A stretch of 64,000 nt of DNA from Paraburkholderia gardini (GCF_907164575.1 NZ_CAJQYY010000001.1:62001-126000), one strand, 5' to 3'; shown: positions 43,779 through 52,867, counted from the stretch's first letter. Made by a program: numbers and translations. The notes: generated by a model from the letters alone, not told the origin.

Positions 43779-44078
43779 CTACGGAAAAATGATCGAGGCG
43801 TAATCGCGCGCGCCGTGCAGGACGTGAAGAACGTCGATGCGCTCGGGCTGGCCGACGACGCGGTAGAAAATTTGATAGCGGCCATGAACGCGGTGCCGCA
43901 CGCCTCGATCTTCGTAGCGCGGCACAAGCGGGAAAGCGAAGGGCATGTCTGCGAGACTCAGGCATTTGTCGCGCAGTTCGCGGACGAAGCTCACGGCGCG
44001 ACGCGAATTATCCCGGGCTATGTAATCGCCGATCGCTTCCGGCTCGGCCCTTGCGACAGGCAAGATGCGAACAATCAT
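43779..44078 (-). CDS. parE: ParE-family toxin (RelE/ParE superfamily)
   Basis: Toxin of 99 residues. It shows the RelE/ParE pattern: MIVRILPVARAEPEAIGDYIARD, FVRELRDKCLSL, VPRYEDRGVRHRVHGRYQIFYRV and a final HVLHGARDYASIIF (the HGARDY motif is typical). ParE proteins usually poison DNA gyrase. It overlaps the parD gene by 4 bases and is translated after it. The reading frame is intact. Confidence 0.88.
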   Translation of the reverse strand: MIVRILPVARAEPEAIGDYIARDNSRRAVSFVRELRDKCLSLADMPFAFPLVPRYEDRGVRHRVHGRYQIFYRVVGQPERIDVLHVLHGARDYASIIFP

Positions 44079-44332
44079 GCCTTGCGGTCCACCATTGCCT
44101 GATACCTGGCTTCGAGCTCGTCGAACACTTTCTCGGCTGGTTCCCGTCGACCGGCATCTGAATCGGCGATGCTGCGCTCTATCACGGCATCCAGCGCGAG
44201 AAGCTGCGTCTCGCGATCCTGAATCCGCCTCACGCCTTCGCGTAAGTCTTCGCTTTTCGAGCCATAGCGGCCCGTTTCAACCGGCTTCGTGACATACCCA
44301 TCGAGTGGCTGTCCCAAGTCCGCGCTAATCAT
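44075..44332 (-). CDS. parD: ParD-family antitoxin
   Basis: Antitoxin of 85 residues with the ParD pattern GYVTKPVETGRYGSKSEDLREGVRRI (motif GRYGSKSE), an N-terminal ribbon-helix-helix that binds DNA and a C-terminal helical part (FDELEARYQAM) that binds ParE. It lies directly before parE and overlaps it by 4 bases. A broken copy lies at 40721-40978. Confidence 0.88.
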   Translation of the reverse strand: MISADLGQPLDGYVTKPVETGRYGSKSEDLREGVRRIQDRETQLLALDAVIERSIADSDAGRREPAEKVFDELEARYQAMVDRKA

Positions 44333-44403
44333 GGCAGAGTCCCCCAGGTGAACAAGCCAATTCCATATTCTTTATCAATTATTATCAAATGAACGCGCGA
44401 TAC

Positions 44404-44447
44404 GCCCGGTCTTGATTCGACTATCTATCTCGTCGTGAAGACCGGGC
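44404..44447. repeat. Inverted repeat with 10-bp arms downstream of galE
   Basis: Arms GCCCGGTCTT (44404-44413) and AAGACCGGGC (44438-44447) flank a 24-base loop, in the space between parD and the end of galE. No clear T-run follows on the galE strand. It could end or stabilise the leftward polysaccharide transcript. Confidence 0.45.
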
Positions 44448-44487
44448 ACGCAGCCGCACCGGATCAGGAACCCGGCCCGCGCGAAGC

Positions 44488-45525
44488 CTACGCCGCGTCG
44501 AACCCCTTCGGATTCGTCGACTGCCAGCGCCAGTGGTCGGCGCACATGCGCTCGATACCGAACTGCGCGCGCCATCCGAGCAGTTTTTCCGCTGCGGCCG
44601 GATTGGCGAAGCATTGCGCGACGTCGCCTGGCCGGCGCGCGACGATCTCATAAGGCACCGGTTTGCCCGACGCCTTTTCAAACGAGCGCACCACATCCAG
44701 CACGCTATATCCCTGGCCTGTACCAAGATTCACGACAAAACTCGCATCGTGCTTCACTAAGGCATCGAGTGCCGCAAGGTGCCCGCGAGCGAGATCGACG
44801 ACGTGAATGTAATCGCGCACGCCGGTGCCATCGGGCGTGTCGTAATCGCCGCCGAACACGCGCAGCTTTTCGAGCTTGCCCACCGCGACCTGCGCGACGT
44901 ACGGCATCAGGTTGTTCGGAACACCGGCGGGATCTTCGCCGATCAAGCCGCTTTCATGCGCGCCGACCGGATTGAAATAACGCAGCGTCGCGATGCGCCA
45001 CGTCGGATCTGAAACCTCAAGATCGCGCAGCACCTGCTCGGCGATCAACTTCGATTGCCCATACGGATTCGTCGCGGAAAGCGGAAACGATTCGTCGATC
45101 GGCGAGCTTTCCGGCACGCCATATACCGTCGCCGATGAGCTGAACACGAACTGCTTCACGTCGCGCTCACGCATCACATCGAGCAGCACAAGCAGGCTGT
45201 CGACGTTGTTGCGGTAGTACTCGACCGGTTTCGCCACCGATTCGCCCACCGATTTCAGCGCCGCGAAGTGGATCGCAGCCGTAACGGGATGTGCATCGAA
45301 AATGCGCCTGAGCGCCGCTTCGTCGCGCGCGTCGGCTTCGTGGAATGCGAGCTTTTTGCCGGTAATCTTCTCGACGCGCCTGAGCGACTCGGGATTGCTG
45401 TTCACGAGGTTGTCGATGACCACGACGTCATAGCCGCCGTTCAACAATTCGACGCACGTATGGGAGCCGATGAAACCCGCTCCGCCCGTCACCAGGATCG
45501 TGCCCTTCGCGTTCGTTGCAGACAT
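44488..45525 (-). CDS. galE: UDP-glucose 4-epimerase
   Basis: GalE, 345 residues, a short-chain dehydrogenase fold enzyme that interconverts UDP-glucose and UDP-galactose with tightly bound NAD. The NAD motif TGGAGFIG is at 13-20, and the catalytic Tyr155 and Lys159 lie in NPYGQSK, with the Ser run FSSSATVYG just before. YFNPVGAHESGLIGEDP is typical of GalE. It is the last gene of a leftward polysaccharide block, 11 bases after a glycosyltransferase gene. Its product supplies UDP-galactose for surface glycans. Confidence 0.95.
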   Translation of the reverse strand: MSATNAKGTILVTGGAGFIGSHTCVELLNGGYDVVVIDNLVNSNPESLRRVEKITGKKLAFHEADARDEAALRRIFDAHPVTAAIHFAALKSVGESVAKPVEYYRNNVDSLLVLLDVMRERDVKQFVFSSSATVYGVPESSPIDESFPLSATNPYGQSKLIAEQVLRDLEVSDPTWRIATLRYFNPVGAHESGLIGEDPAGVPNNLMPYVAQVAVGKLEKLRVFGGDYDTPDGTGVRDYIHVVDLARGHLAALDALVKHDASFVVNLGTGQGYSVLDVVRSFEKASGKPVPYEIVARRPGDVAQCFANPAAAEKLLGWRAQFGIERMCADHWRWQSTNPKGFDAA

Positions 45526-45536
45526 GCTTTACTCCG

Positions 45537-46685
45537 TTAAAGTGAAACGCCCGTCAAGGTGTGCAAGAGGTCTTTATATCGTTCGACGACGACCCGCTCG
45601 TCGAATTCAGACGCGACTTTCTGCCGGCCGCGTTCGCCCATCGCGCGGCGTTCGTCGCCGCTCATATCGAGCATCTGCGCGAGTTTCGCGGTCAGACTCT
45701 CCGCGCTCTTCACCTCGCACAGCAATCCGTTGACGCCGTCGGCGACCACTTCGCGGCAACCCGGCACATCGGTCGCGACGATCGGCCGGCCCATCGCCGA
45801 CGCTTCCATCAGCGTGCGCGGCACGCCCTCACGATACGACGGCAAAACAACGCAGTCGGCATCGACAATAAAAGGCCGCACGTCGTGCGCTTCGCCTGCG
45901 TACGTCACCACGCCTTCGCGCTGCCACGCGTCGACTTCCGCCCGCGTGATCGCGCTGGGATTATCGACGCCAACCGGCCCGAGCAGCAAAAAGCGCGCAT
46001 GCGGGTAACGCACGCGCAGCTGGCGCGCGGCTTCGACATATTCGCCGACGCCCTTGTCCCACAGCAGGCGGCCGATCAGCACGAACGTGAATTGTGCCCG
46101 GTCCACGAGCGGCGCGAACGCAAACTGTTCGAGATCGACGCCTTCGCCGTGCAGCAGACGCGCACGCTCAGGATGCACGAGCAGCTTCTGGTCGAGGAAC
46201 GCGGCTTCGTCGTCGCGATTGAGAAACCAGATTTCGCGCGGGAAGCGAAAAGCGAAACGGTACAGTTTTTTCGCGACCTGTGCCGCGCGGCTTTGCTGGA
46301 TGAAAACGTAGCCCAGTCCGGTCGTTACCGCGACGGACGTCACGCCCGCCAGTTTCGCCGCGATCGATCCGTAGATATTCGGCTTGATCGTATAGTGAAA
46401 CACGACGTCCGGGCGAATCGTCCGGTAGTGGCGATAGAGCGCCCAGAGCGTGCGCAGATCGTCGAGCGGGCTCGTGCCTTTCGAGGCGACCGGCAGGTCG
46501 ATGCAACGGCAGCCCATCTGCATGAGCAGTTCGAACGTGCGGTCGCGCGGCGCGATCACGGTCACGTCGACACCCTTGCTCACAAGCATGCGGATCAGCC
46601 CCTGACGATACGTATGGATCGCCCACGCTGTGTTGCAGACAAGGCTGATGCGCAGTGTGCTGGCTGGCGGTCGGGAAGGCTTCAT
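45537..46685 (-). CDS. Glycosyltransferase family 4
   Basis: GT-B fold glycosyltransferase of 382 residues. The N-terminal donor-independent domain starts LRISLVCNTAWAIHTYRQGL. The C-terminal domain has the GT4 marks FVLIGRLLWDKGVGEYVEAA and PSYREGVPRTLMEASAMGRPIVATDVPGC (E-x7-E motif within EGVPRTLMEA). It is related to capsule or O-antigen transferases that use nucleotide sugars at the inner membrane. It lies between galE and a family 2 transferase gene. Acceptor and sugar are unknown. Confidence 0.92.
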   Translation of the reverse strand: MKPSRPPASTLRISLVCNTAWAIHTYRQGLIRMLVSKGVDVTVIAPRDRTFELLMQMGCRCIDLPVASKGTSPLDDLRTLWALYRHYRTIRPDVVFHYTIKPNIYGSIAAKLAGVTSVAVTTGLGYVFIQQSRAAQVAKKLYRFAFRFPREIWFLNRDDEAAFLDQKLLVHPERARLLHGEGVDLEQFAFAPLVDRAQFTFVLIGRLLWDKGVGEYVEAARQLRVRYPHARFLLLGPVGVDNPSAITRAEVDAWQREGVVTYAGEAHDVRPFIVDADCVVLPSYREGVPRTLMEASAMGRPIVATDVPGCREVVADGVNGLLCEVKSAESLTAKLAQMLDMSGDERRAMGERGRQKVASEFDERVVVERYKDLLHTLTGVSL

Positions 46686-46742
46686 GCAGGGTTCGCGGCC
46701 TGTCGTGGAATGTCGTTGAAGGGGAACTGCTTCGAGTGCGGT

Positions 46743-47600
46743 TCAGCCTTGCGCGCGCGCGGTGAACAGCGTGCGCTTGATTCGCTGCAAGACGCTATAG
46801 GGCATCAGGAAATGCAGCAGGTTCTTGGCAAGACCGAGCCAGTCGTACACGTTCGCCACATTGAAGTAATGCAGTTGCAGCCGGAGCGTCGAAGCGATCT
46901 GCTGGTGGCGTTTCGTCGCGCTGATGCCGCCTTCGTTCAGTTCGTAATAGAGGCCCAGTTCAGCAAGATTCGCGCACTCGTAACGTTCCATCAGGCGCAG
47001 GAACAGGTCGAGATCCTCCGCCGAACGATACGCCGCGCGATAGTTGCCGACGGCGCGCACGGCGTCGATACGCAGCATCATCGAAGGATGCACGAAACAG
47101 CCGCGCAGAAAACGGATGCGGCGGATCGCCCGCGGCTCGGTGGGCGGCCTCAACATGAAGACCGGCGTGCCGTCGCGCGTGACCACCTGCGCCCACATGC
47201 CGAGGCCGGCAACCCGCGGATGCGCTTCGAGATGCGCGCGCTGTTTCGCGAGCCTGCCCGGCACCGTGAGATCGCCCGCGTCGATACGCGCGGCGTAGCG
47301 AAAGCCGCGTTCGGCGAGCGCGTCGATGCCGGTTTGCAACGCACGCTCGATGCCGCCGTTCTGCGGCATGCGCAGCACTTCGATCGACATGTTCGCGATC
47401 GTGGGCGCGACGATCGGCGGTGTGCTGCCGTCGTCGACGATCAGTGCATGGACGGGCGCGTCTTCGTCGAACGATGCGAGCGTGCGCTCCACGTCGGCCT
47501 GGCCGTTGTACGCGGGCATCAGGATCGCGACGTCGCGAAGCGCGCCCACGCGAGGCGTGCCAGCGGTCAGGTCGGCGGATAACGGCACGGAAGAACTCAT
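46743..47600 (-). CDS. Glycosyltransferase family 2
   Basis: GT-A fold transferase, 285 residues. VAILMPAYNGQADVERTLAS is the family start, VDDGSTPP the nucleotide-binding loop, and ARIDAGDLTVPGRLAKQ holds the D-x-D-like metal site (here DAGD). SAEDLDLFLRLM provides the catalytic ED. The chosen ATG 47600 overlaps the flippase gene by 4 bases; the frame upstream is flippase shadow. The C-terminal helices may associate with the membrane. Likely adds a sugar to a lipid-linked O-unit. Confidence 0.9.
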   Translation of the reverse strand: MSSSVPLSADLTAGTPRVGALRDVAILMPAYNGQADVERTLASFDEDAPVHALIVDDGSTPPIVAPTIANMSIEVLRMPQNGGIERALQTGIDALAERGFRYAARIDAGDLTVPGRLAKQRAHLEAHPRVAGLGMWAQVVTRDGTPVFMLRPPTEPRAIRRIRFLRGCFVHPSMMLRIDAVRAVGNYRAAYRSAEDLDLFLRLMERYECANLAELGLYYELNEGGISATKRHQQIASTLRLQLHYFNVANVYDWLGLAKNLLHFLMPYSVLQRIKRTLFTARAQG

Positions 47601-48859
47601 GAGCGCAGCTTGAAACCGATGTAGTAGAAGTTGACCGCGGCGGCGGCCAGATAGCCGGCCGCGAGGCCGACGAGCGCGCCATACGCGCCAAGCCGCGGAA
47701 TCGTCAGCAGATTGACGGCGAACGCCACTGCCAGCGCGAGCAGCCACTTCGACAGCAAAACGAATTTCGCCTGATATTTCAGCACGACGAGATTGCCGAT
47801 CGCTTCGATACCCGCCGGCACGGAGAGCCACACGGCCCAGCGAAAAATCCCGATCGCGCCTTCATACGAAGGCCCGAACACATGGCTGATGATGAAACCG
47901 GCCAGCAGATCGAGCACGAGCGCGCCGCCCACCATCAGGAGCGCGGTCATCGCCATCAGCCGGGCCATGTTGCGGCGCAGGCGGGCGGCGTCCTGCACGC
48001 GATAGACGAAGGCGGGCGCAAGCGTCTGCGCGAGCATCAGCGCAAGCGTGATCCAGTTTTCGTTCAACTGCTGCGCGGCGGAATAGCGCCCGAGATCGGC
48101 AAACGAGATCGTGCGCTCGAGCATCAGCCGGTCGAGCTTCAGAAACAGATACATGCAGATGAGGCCGAGCCAGAACACCGTGCCCGCCGTCGCGAAGTGA
48201 CGAAAGAGCGAACGGTCGAGATGCCAGCCGAGCCGGCCGCCATGCCGGCGTATGTAATACACCAGCAGCACGCCGCCGATCGCCGCCGACTCCAGCGCCC
48301 ACAGCCAGCCGAAGCGCGCGGGCGCCGTGGCCGCGCGCACCAGTACCCAGACGAGCACGGCCTTGAAGAGGGCCGTCGTCATGCTGGTGAGCAGCTGCGG
48401 CTTGCTGTATGTCATGCTTTGCAGCCACGCGTTGATCACGCCGACAAACGGCTCGCGAAACAGCATCGTGACCGCGAGCCCGGCGAGCATCGCGCCGACG
48501 AGCGGATCGGTGAGACCCGCGGCACTGCCGGCCCACGTCAGCAGCAACGCGACGGCGGAAACCGCGATGCGCAGCACGAACGCGCTGCCCAGCACAGTGC
48601 CGAGCTGTTCGGGTGGACGATGGACGATGGTCGGCACGAGAATTTCCGCGCCGCACACCCATGTGACGGGCGAAAGCACAAGAAGGAGCGTATTGGCGTA
48701 CTGCCATTTACCGAACGTATCGGGGCCGAAATAGCGGGCCAGCACGCCGCTGATGGCGATCGCGACGGCAATCTGCGTGAGCCGTTCGAGGCCCAGCCAG
48801 ACGATATTGGCGAACGCCCGGGTGACATCCGGGCTGGCGAAGCGCCTGAGCGTCAGCAT
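47597..48859 (-). CDS. Polysaccharide flippase (Wzx/MATE-like family)
   Basis: Membrane protein of 420 residues with about 12 hydrophobic segments, in the polysaccharide biosynthesis/flippase superfamily. Typical features are the N-terminal NIVWLGLERLTQIAVAIAISGVLARYFGPDTFG and KWQYANTLLLVLSPV, and alternating basic loops. It would move lipid-linked oligosaccharide units across the inner membrane. It is the first gene of the leftward block wzx-GT2-GT4-galE. No O-antigen polymerase was recognised next to it. Confidence 0.88.
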   Translation of the reverse strand: MLTLRRFASPDVTRAFANIVWLGLERLTQIAVAIAISGVLARYFGPDTFGKWQYANTLLLVLSPVTWVCGAEILVPTIVHRPPEQLGTVLGSAFVLRIAVSAVALLLTWAGSAAGLTDPLVGAMLAGLAVTMLFREPFVGVINAWLQSMTYSKPQLLTSMTTALFKAVLVWVLVRAATAPARFGWLWALESAAIGGVLLVYYIRRHGGRLGWHLDRSLFRHFATAGTVFWLGLICMYLFLKLDRLMLERTISFADLGRYSAAQQLNENWITLALMLAQTLAPAFVYRVQDAARLRRNMARLMAMTALLMVGGALVLDLLAGFIISHVFGPSYEGAIGIFRWAVWLSVPAGIEAIGNLVVLKYQAKFVLLSKWLLALAVAFAVNLLTIPRLGAYGALVGLAAGYLAAAAVNFYYIGFKLRS

Positions 48860-49197
48860 CCGCCGCCCGACGGTGCCTGCAAGGGTGCCCTGGAGGTTGC
48901 CTGTGACGCCGTCCGGGCAACCCCTTCAGCACGCACCATGCCTGCTCCGATGGAGACAGGAACCGGACCGTGAGCGCATGCCCGCCTCGTCGCTCGCCGT
49001 GGCAACTTTATGAGGGAGACGCGTCTAAGCATTAGAATAGGCGCCAGAAGGCGTGTTTGAAAAACCGCAATTATAAGTTGGAACCGGACCGCTTCCGGCA
49101 AGGGCGCAACGCGTTCATCATGGAGGTCATCGTGATGAGTGAGTTGAGCCAGTCTTGAGCCAGTCAAATTTCTCCATTGCACGCAAGTGAGCCATTC
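48860..49197. other. Divergent intergenic region before the flippase and phosphomannomutase genes
   Basis: About 340 bases. It should contain promoters in both directions, but no -35/-10 pair with good spacing stands out. An 11-bp tandem repeat (TTGAGCCAGTC twice) lies at 49144-49165, just before the mutase gene. Confidence 0.5.
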
Positions 49198-50592
49198 ATG
49201 ATCTCCAAATCGATTTTCAAGGCCTATGACATTCGCGGCGTGATCGGCAAGACGCTCGACACCGATGCGGCCCGCTCGATCGGTCGCGCGTTCGGCAGCG
49301 AAGTGCGTGCGCAGGGCGGCGACGCCGTCGTGGTCGCGCGTGACGGACGCCTGTCCGGCCCGGATCTCATCGCGGCACTCTCGGACGGCCTGCGTGCGGC
49401 CGGCGTCGACGTCGTGAACGTCGGCATGGTGCCGACGCCCGTCGGCTATTTCGCGGCCAGCGTGCCGCTCAAGCTCGCGGGCGGCGAGCGTCGCGTCGAT
49501 TCCTGCATCGTCGTGACCGGCAGCCACAATCCGCCCGATTACAACGGCTTCAAGATGGTGCTGCGCGGCGCGGCGATCTACGGCGAGCAGATTCTCGCGC
49601 TGCATCAGCGCATCGTCGATGAAAACTTCGCCGCGGGCAGCGGCACCTACGCCGAATACGACATTGCCGACGCGTACCTCGACCGTATCGTCAGCGACAT
49701 CAAGCTCGCGCGTCCGCTGAAGATCGTCGTCGATACCGGTAACGGCGTCGCGGGAGGTCTCGCGCCGAAGCTCTTCAGGAAGCTCGGCTGCGAACTCGTG
49801 GAGTTGTTCACGGAGATCGACGGCAACTTCCCGAACCATCACCCGGACCCGGCGCACCCGGAAAACCTGCAGGATGTGATCCGCGCCCTGAAGGAAACGG
49901 ATGCGGAAATCGGCTTCGCGTTCGATGGCGACGGCGACCGCCTGGGCGTCGTCACGAAAGACGGCGAGATCATCTATCCGGACCGTCAGCTGATGCTGTT
50001 CGCCGAAGAAGTCCTGTCGCGCAACAAGGGCGCGCAGATCATCTATGACGTGAAGTGCACGCGTAATCTCGCGAAGTGGGTGCGTGAGAAGGGCGGCGAG
50101 CCGCTGATGTGGAAAACAGGCCACTCGCTCGTGAAGGCGAAGCTGCGCGAAACGGGCGCGCCGCTCGCGGGCGAAATGAGCGGCCACGTGTTCTTCAAGG
50201 ATCGCTGGTACGGTTTCGACGACGGCCTGTACACGGGCGCACGTCTGCTTGAAATCCTCTCGCGCGTGAAGGACCCGAGCAAGCTGCTCAACAGCCTGCC
50301 GAATTCGCACTCCACGCCAGAGCTGCAACTGAAGCTGGAAGAAGGTGAGAACTTCGAACTCATCGCGCGTCTGCAGGAAAACGCGCGGTTCACGGGCGCC
50401 GACGACGTCGTGAAGATCGACGGCCTGCGCGTCGAGTATCCGGACGGCTTCGGTCTCGCGCGCTCGTCGAACACCACACCCGTCGTCGTGATGCGCTTCG
50501 AGGCGGACAACGACGCGGCATTGAAGCGGATTCAGGAAGACTTCCGTCGCGTGATTCTCGCGGCGAAGCCGGATGCAAAATTGCCGTTCTGA
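49198..50592 (+). CDS. manB: Phosphomannomutase/phosphoglucomutase
   Basis: Alpha-D-phosphohexomutase, 464 residues, of the AlgC/ManB group. The phosphoserine loop is TGSHNPPDYNGFK with Ser109, the metal loop is FDGDGDRLG, and the sugar loop GEMSGHVFF is intact. It converts mannose-6-phosphate and glucose-6-phosphate to the 1-phosphates for LPS and exopolysaccharide. ATG 49198 gives the family start MISKSIFKAYDIRG; an upstream start (49177) would add seven residues without similarity. A strong terminator follows. Confidence 0.94.
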   Translation: MISKSIFKAYDIRGVIGKTLDTDAARSIGRAFGSEVRAQGGDAVVVARDGRLSGPDLIAALSDGLRAAGVDVVNVGMVPTPVGYFAASVPLKLAGGERRVDSCIVVTGSHNPPDYNGFKMVLRGAAIYGEQILALHQRIVDENFAAGSGTYAEYDIADAYLDRIVSDIKLARPLKIVVDTGNGVAGGLAPKLFRKLGCELVELFTEIDGNFPNHHPDPAHPENLQDVIRALKETDAEIGFAFDGDGDRLGVVTKDGEIIYPDRQLMLFAEEVLSRNKGAQIIYDVKCTRNLAKWVREKGGEPLMWKTGHSLVKAKLRETGAPLAGEMSGHVFFKDRWYGFDDGLYTGARLLEILSRVKDPSKLLNSLPNSHSTPELQLKLEEGENFELIARLQENARFTGADDVVKIDGLRVEYPDGFGLARSSNTTPVVVMRFEADNDAALKRIQEDFRRVILAAKPDAKLPF

Positions 50593-50652
50593 CGGTCAGA
50601 CGGGCGGCATCGCGGTTGGGTTGCACCCCTTGCGCGATGACACCGCCGTCGG

Positions 50653-50689
50653 ACGCGGCGCGTGGCGGGAGCCACTGCGCCGCGTTTTT
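50653..50689 (+). terminator. Rho-independent terminator after manB
   Basis: Stem ACGCGGCGC-GTGGC pairs with GCCAC-T-GCGCCGCGT around a GGGA loop, followed by a T-run (50685-50689). It lies about 60 bases after the manB stop. Confidence 0.85.
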
Positions 50690-50832
50690 ATGTGTTCTAC
50701 CGGCGTGGGCGCGCGCCAACCCGGGCGTTCGCATGCGACTTATCCTGCGACTTGTCCTGGAAAAGGCTCCGGTCGCGATAGAATTGCCGTCCCATTCACG
50801 CATCTTCGAGCCGGTTTGCCGGCAATTGCCAC

Positions 50833-51849
50833 TTGAGCGTACAAAAGATACTGATCGTGCGGGTGTCGTCGCTGGGCGACGTCGTCCACAACATGCCGGT
50901 GATTGCCGATATTCTTCGCCGCTATCCCGAGGCGCAGATCGACTGGCTCGTCGAAGAAAGCTTTATCGAGCTGGTGCAGCTCGTCCACGGCGTGCGCCGT
51001 GCGATTCCGTTTTCGCTGCGTCGCTGGCGCAAGCGTCTGTTTTCGCCCGACAACTGGCGCGAGATCGGTGCGTTTCGCCGCGCGCTGGCCGCGGAGAAAT
51101 ACGATCTCGTGATCGACTGCCAGGGGCTTATCAAGACCGCGTGGGTCGCGAGCTGGGCGCGCGGGCCGCTCACGGGCCTCGCGAACCGTACCGACGGCGC
51201 CGGCTTCGAATGGCCGGTGCGCTTCTTTTACGACCGGCGCGTGCCGATCGCGCCGCGCACACACGTGGTCGAGCGCACGCGCCAGCTGGTGGCGGCCGCG
51301 CTCGGCGCACCCGCGCTCGGCGCACCCGCGCCGCAACCCACCGACGACATCGACTTCGGCATCGACACGCGCCAGGCCGCGCTGGCGGTCTCCGCGCTCG
51401 GGCTGAACCTGCCGGTGCCGTACGTGGTGTTCGTGCACGCAACCTCACGCACCGACAAGCAGTGGCCCGACGCCGCGTGGATCGAGCTCGGGCAGGCGCT
51501 CGTGCGGCGCGGCGGCTCGATCGTGCTGCCGTGGGGCAGCGACGCCGAACGCGAGACGAGCGAGCGGCTCGCACGCGAATTCGGCGCGGCGGCGGTCGTG
51601 CCGCCGAAGCTCTCGCTGCCGGCGGTGGTGGGCCTCATCGACGGCGCAGCGGCGACGGTTGGCGTTGACACAGGTCTTGTTCATATCGCGGCGGCCCTGA
51701 AACGGCCGACAGTCGAGTTGTACAATTTCGCCACCGCGTGGCGCACGGGCGGCTACTGGTCGCCGAATGTCATCAATCTCGGCACGGCTGGCCAGCCGCC
51801 GACGCTTCAACAGGTGAAGGCCGCGCTGGCCGGCTTCGGCCTGCTGTGA
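50833..51849 (+). CDS. waaC: LPS heptosyltransferase I
   Basis: WaaC, 338 residues, GT9 family, which adds the first L-glycero-D-manno-heptose to Kdo of the LPS inner core. The start fits WaaC: ILIVRVSSLGDVVHNMPVIADI. HATSRTDKQWPDAAWIELGQ and VGVDTGLVHIAAALKRPTVELY are the family's donor-binding motifs. The likely start codon is TTG 50833. A 15-bp tandem duplication at 51298-51327 encodes ALGAPALGAP in a loop. The gene follows manB after the terminator and heads a short inner-core set with kdoO and waaA. Confidence 0.94.
   Translation: MSVQKILIVRVSSLGDVVHNMPVIADILRRYPEAQIDWLVEESFIELVQLVHGVRRAIPFSLRRWRKRLFSPDNWREIGAFRRALAAEKYDLVIDCQGLIKTAWVASWARGPLTGLANRTDGAGFEWPVRFFYDRRVPIAPRTHVVERTRQLVAAALGAPALGAPAPQPTDDIDFGIDTRQAALAVSALGLNLPVPYVVFVHATSRTDKQWPDAAWIELGQALVRRGGSIVLPWGSDAERETSERLAREFGAAAVVPPKLSLPAVVGLIDGAAATVGVDTGLVHIAAALKRPTVELYNFATAWRTGGYWSPNVINLGTAGQPPTLQQVKAALAGFGLL
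51298..51327 (+). repeat. 15-bp tandem duplication inside waaC
   Basis: Two exact copies of GCGCTCGGCGCACCC, in frame, encoding ALGAP twice. They lie in a region predicted to be a loop between the two GT-B domains, so function is probably kept. Confidence 0.8.
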
Positions 51850-51982
51850 GTGCAGAGCGGTCTGCTGCAGGGAACGCAAACGTATTGAATATGCACCCTG
51901 ACGGCAACCGGGCAGCCGCACGCGCCGGCACCGCGACAGGCGACGAACACGCTACGCTCCATCCGCTTCAAAAAGGGCGACC

Positions 51983-52867
51983 ATGAACGAATCCCAGATC
52001 ATCGAAGTCGCATCCGCCGACTGGCAGGGCATGAACCTGTCCATCGCGCGCGAGACGCTGCTTGCCGGCGTCGAGCGCGGCAAGGTGCTGTATTTCCCGA
52101 ACCTGCGTTTTTCGATTGAAGGCGGTGAGCAGGCGCTGCTCGACCCGGCGCTCGCCGATCCGAAGCGCAAGAACATCAGTCTCGAACCGAACGGCGGCGC
52201 GCTACATGGCGTGCTCGGCGACGCGGTCACGCAGACGGCCGTGCGTGCGTTGATCGCGCGGTATCAGGCGAACGCGCGCTCGCTGGTCGACGGCCTCTTC
52301 CCCGAATACGACGGCAAGCTGCGTGTCGCGCCGACGAGCCTGCGCCTGCATCAGGTCGAAACGCGCCAGACGTCATGGCGCAAGGACGACAGCCGCCTGC
52401 ACGTCGATGCGTTCCCGTCGCGGCCCAATTACGGCGAACGGATTCTGCGCGTCTTCACGAACGTGAATCCGAATGGCGCACCGCGCGTGTGGCGCGTGGG
52501 CGAACCGTTCGAGGACATGGCAAAACGCTTCCTGCCGAAGATCAAGCCGCAGATGCCGGGTTCGGCCTGGCTGCAGCATCTGCTGCACGTCACGAAATCG
52601 AAGCGCAGCGAATACGACCATCTGATGCTGAACCTGCACGACGGCATGAAGGCCGACCTCGATTATCAGAAGGCCAGCCCGCAGGAGACCATGCCGTTTC
52701 CGCCGGGTAGCGTCTGGGTGTGCTTTTCGGATCAGACGTCGCACGCGGTGATGTCCGGCCAGTTCATGCTCGAGCAGACGTTCTTCCTGCCGGTCAGGGC
52801 CATGGCGCAGCCGGAGTGCGCGCCGCTTGGCATCCTCGAACGCCTGAAGGGCAGGGCGCTGGTTTGA
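51983..52867 (+). CDS. kdoO: Kdo 3-hydroxylase
   Basis: KdoO, 294 residues, an Fe(II)/2-oxoglutarate dioxygenase that hydroxylates Kdo of the LPS core to Ko, as known from Burkholderia and Yersinia. The metal-binding His140 and Asp142 lie in SRLHVDAFPSRPNYGER, with His253 in SDQTSHAVMSGQ as the third ligand. GERILRVFTNVNPNG and the C-terminal FFLPVRAMAQPE are typical. It starts 133 bases after waaC and is followed 109 bases later by waaA. Confidence 0.92.
   Translation: MNESQIIEVASADWQGMNLSIARETLLAGVERGKVLYFPNLRFSIEGGEQALLDPALADPKRKNISLEPNGGALHGVLGDAVTQTAVRALIARYQANARSLVDGLFPEYDGKLRVAPTSLRLHQVETRQTSWRKDDSRLHVDAFPSRPNYGERILRVFTNVNPNGAPRVWRVGEPFEDMAKRFLPKIKPQMPGSAWLQHLLHVTKSKRSEYDHLMLNLHDGMKADLDYQKASPQETMPFPPGSVWVCFSDQTSHAVMSGQFMLEQTFFLPVRAMAQPECAPLGILERLKGRALV

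Noticed and set aside
40721..44332. Possible composite transposon bounded by the two parD copies
   Set aside because: No transposase, terminal inverted repeats or target-site duplication was seen; the repeats are partial TA genes.
45561..47582. Long + strand frame opposite the two glycosyltransferase genes
   Set aside because: No domain or ribosome site, and the minus-strand genes carry clear GT4 and GT2 motifs.
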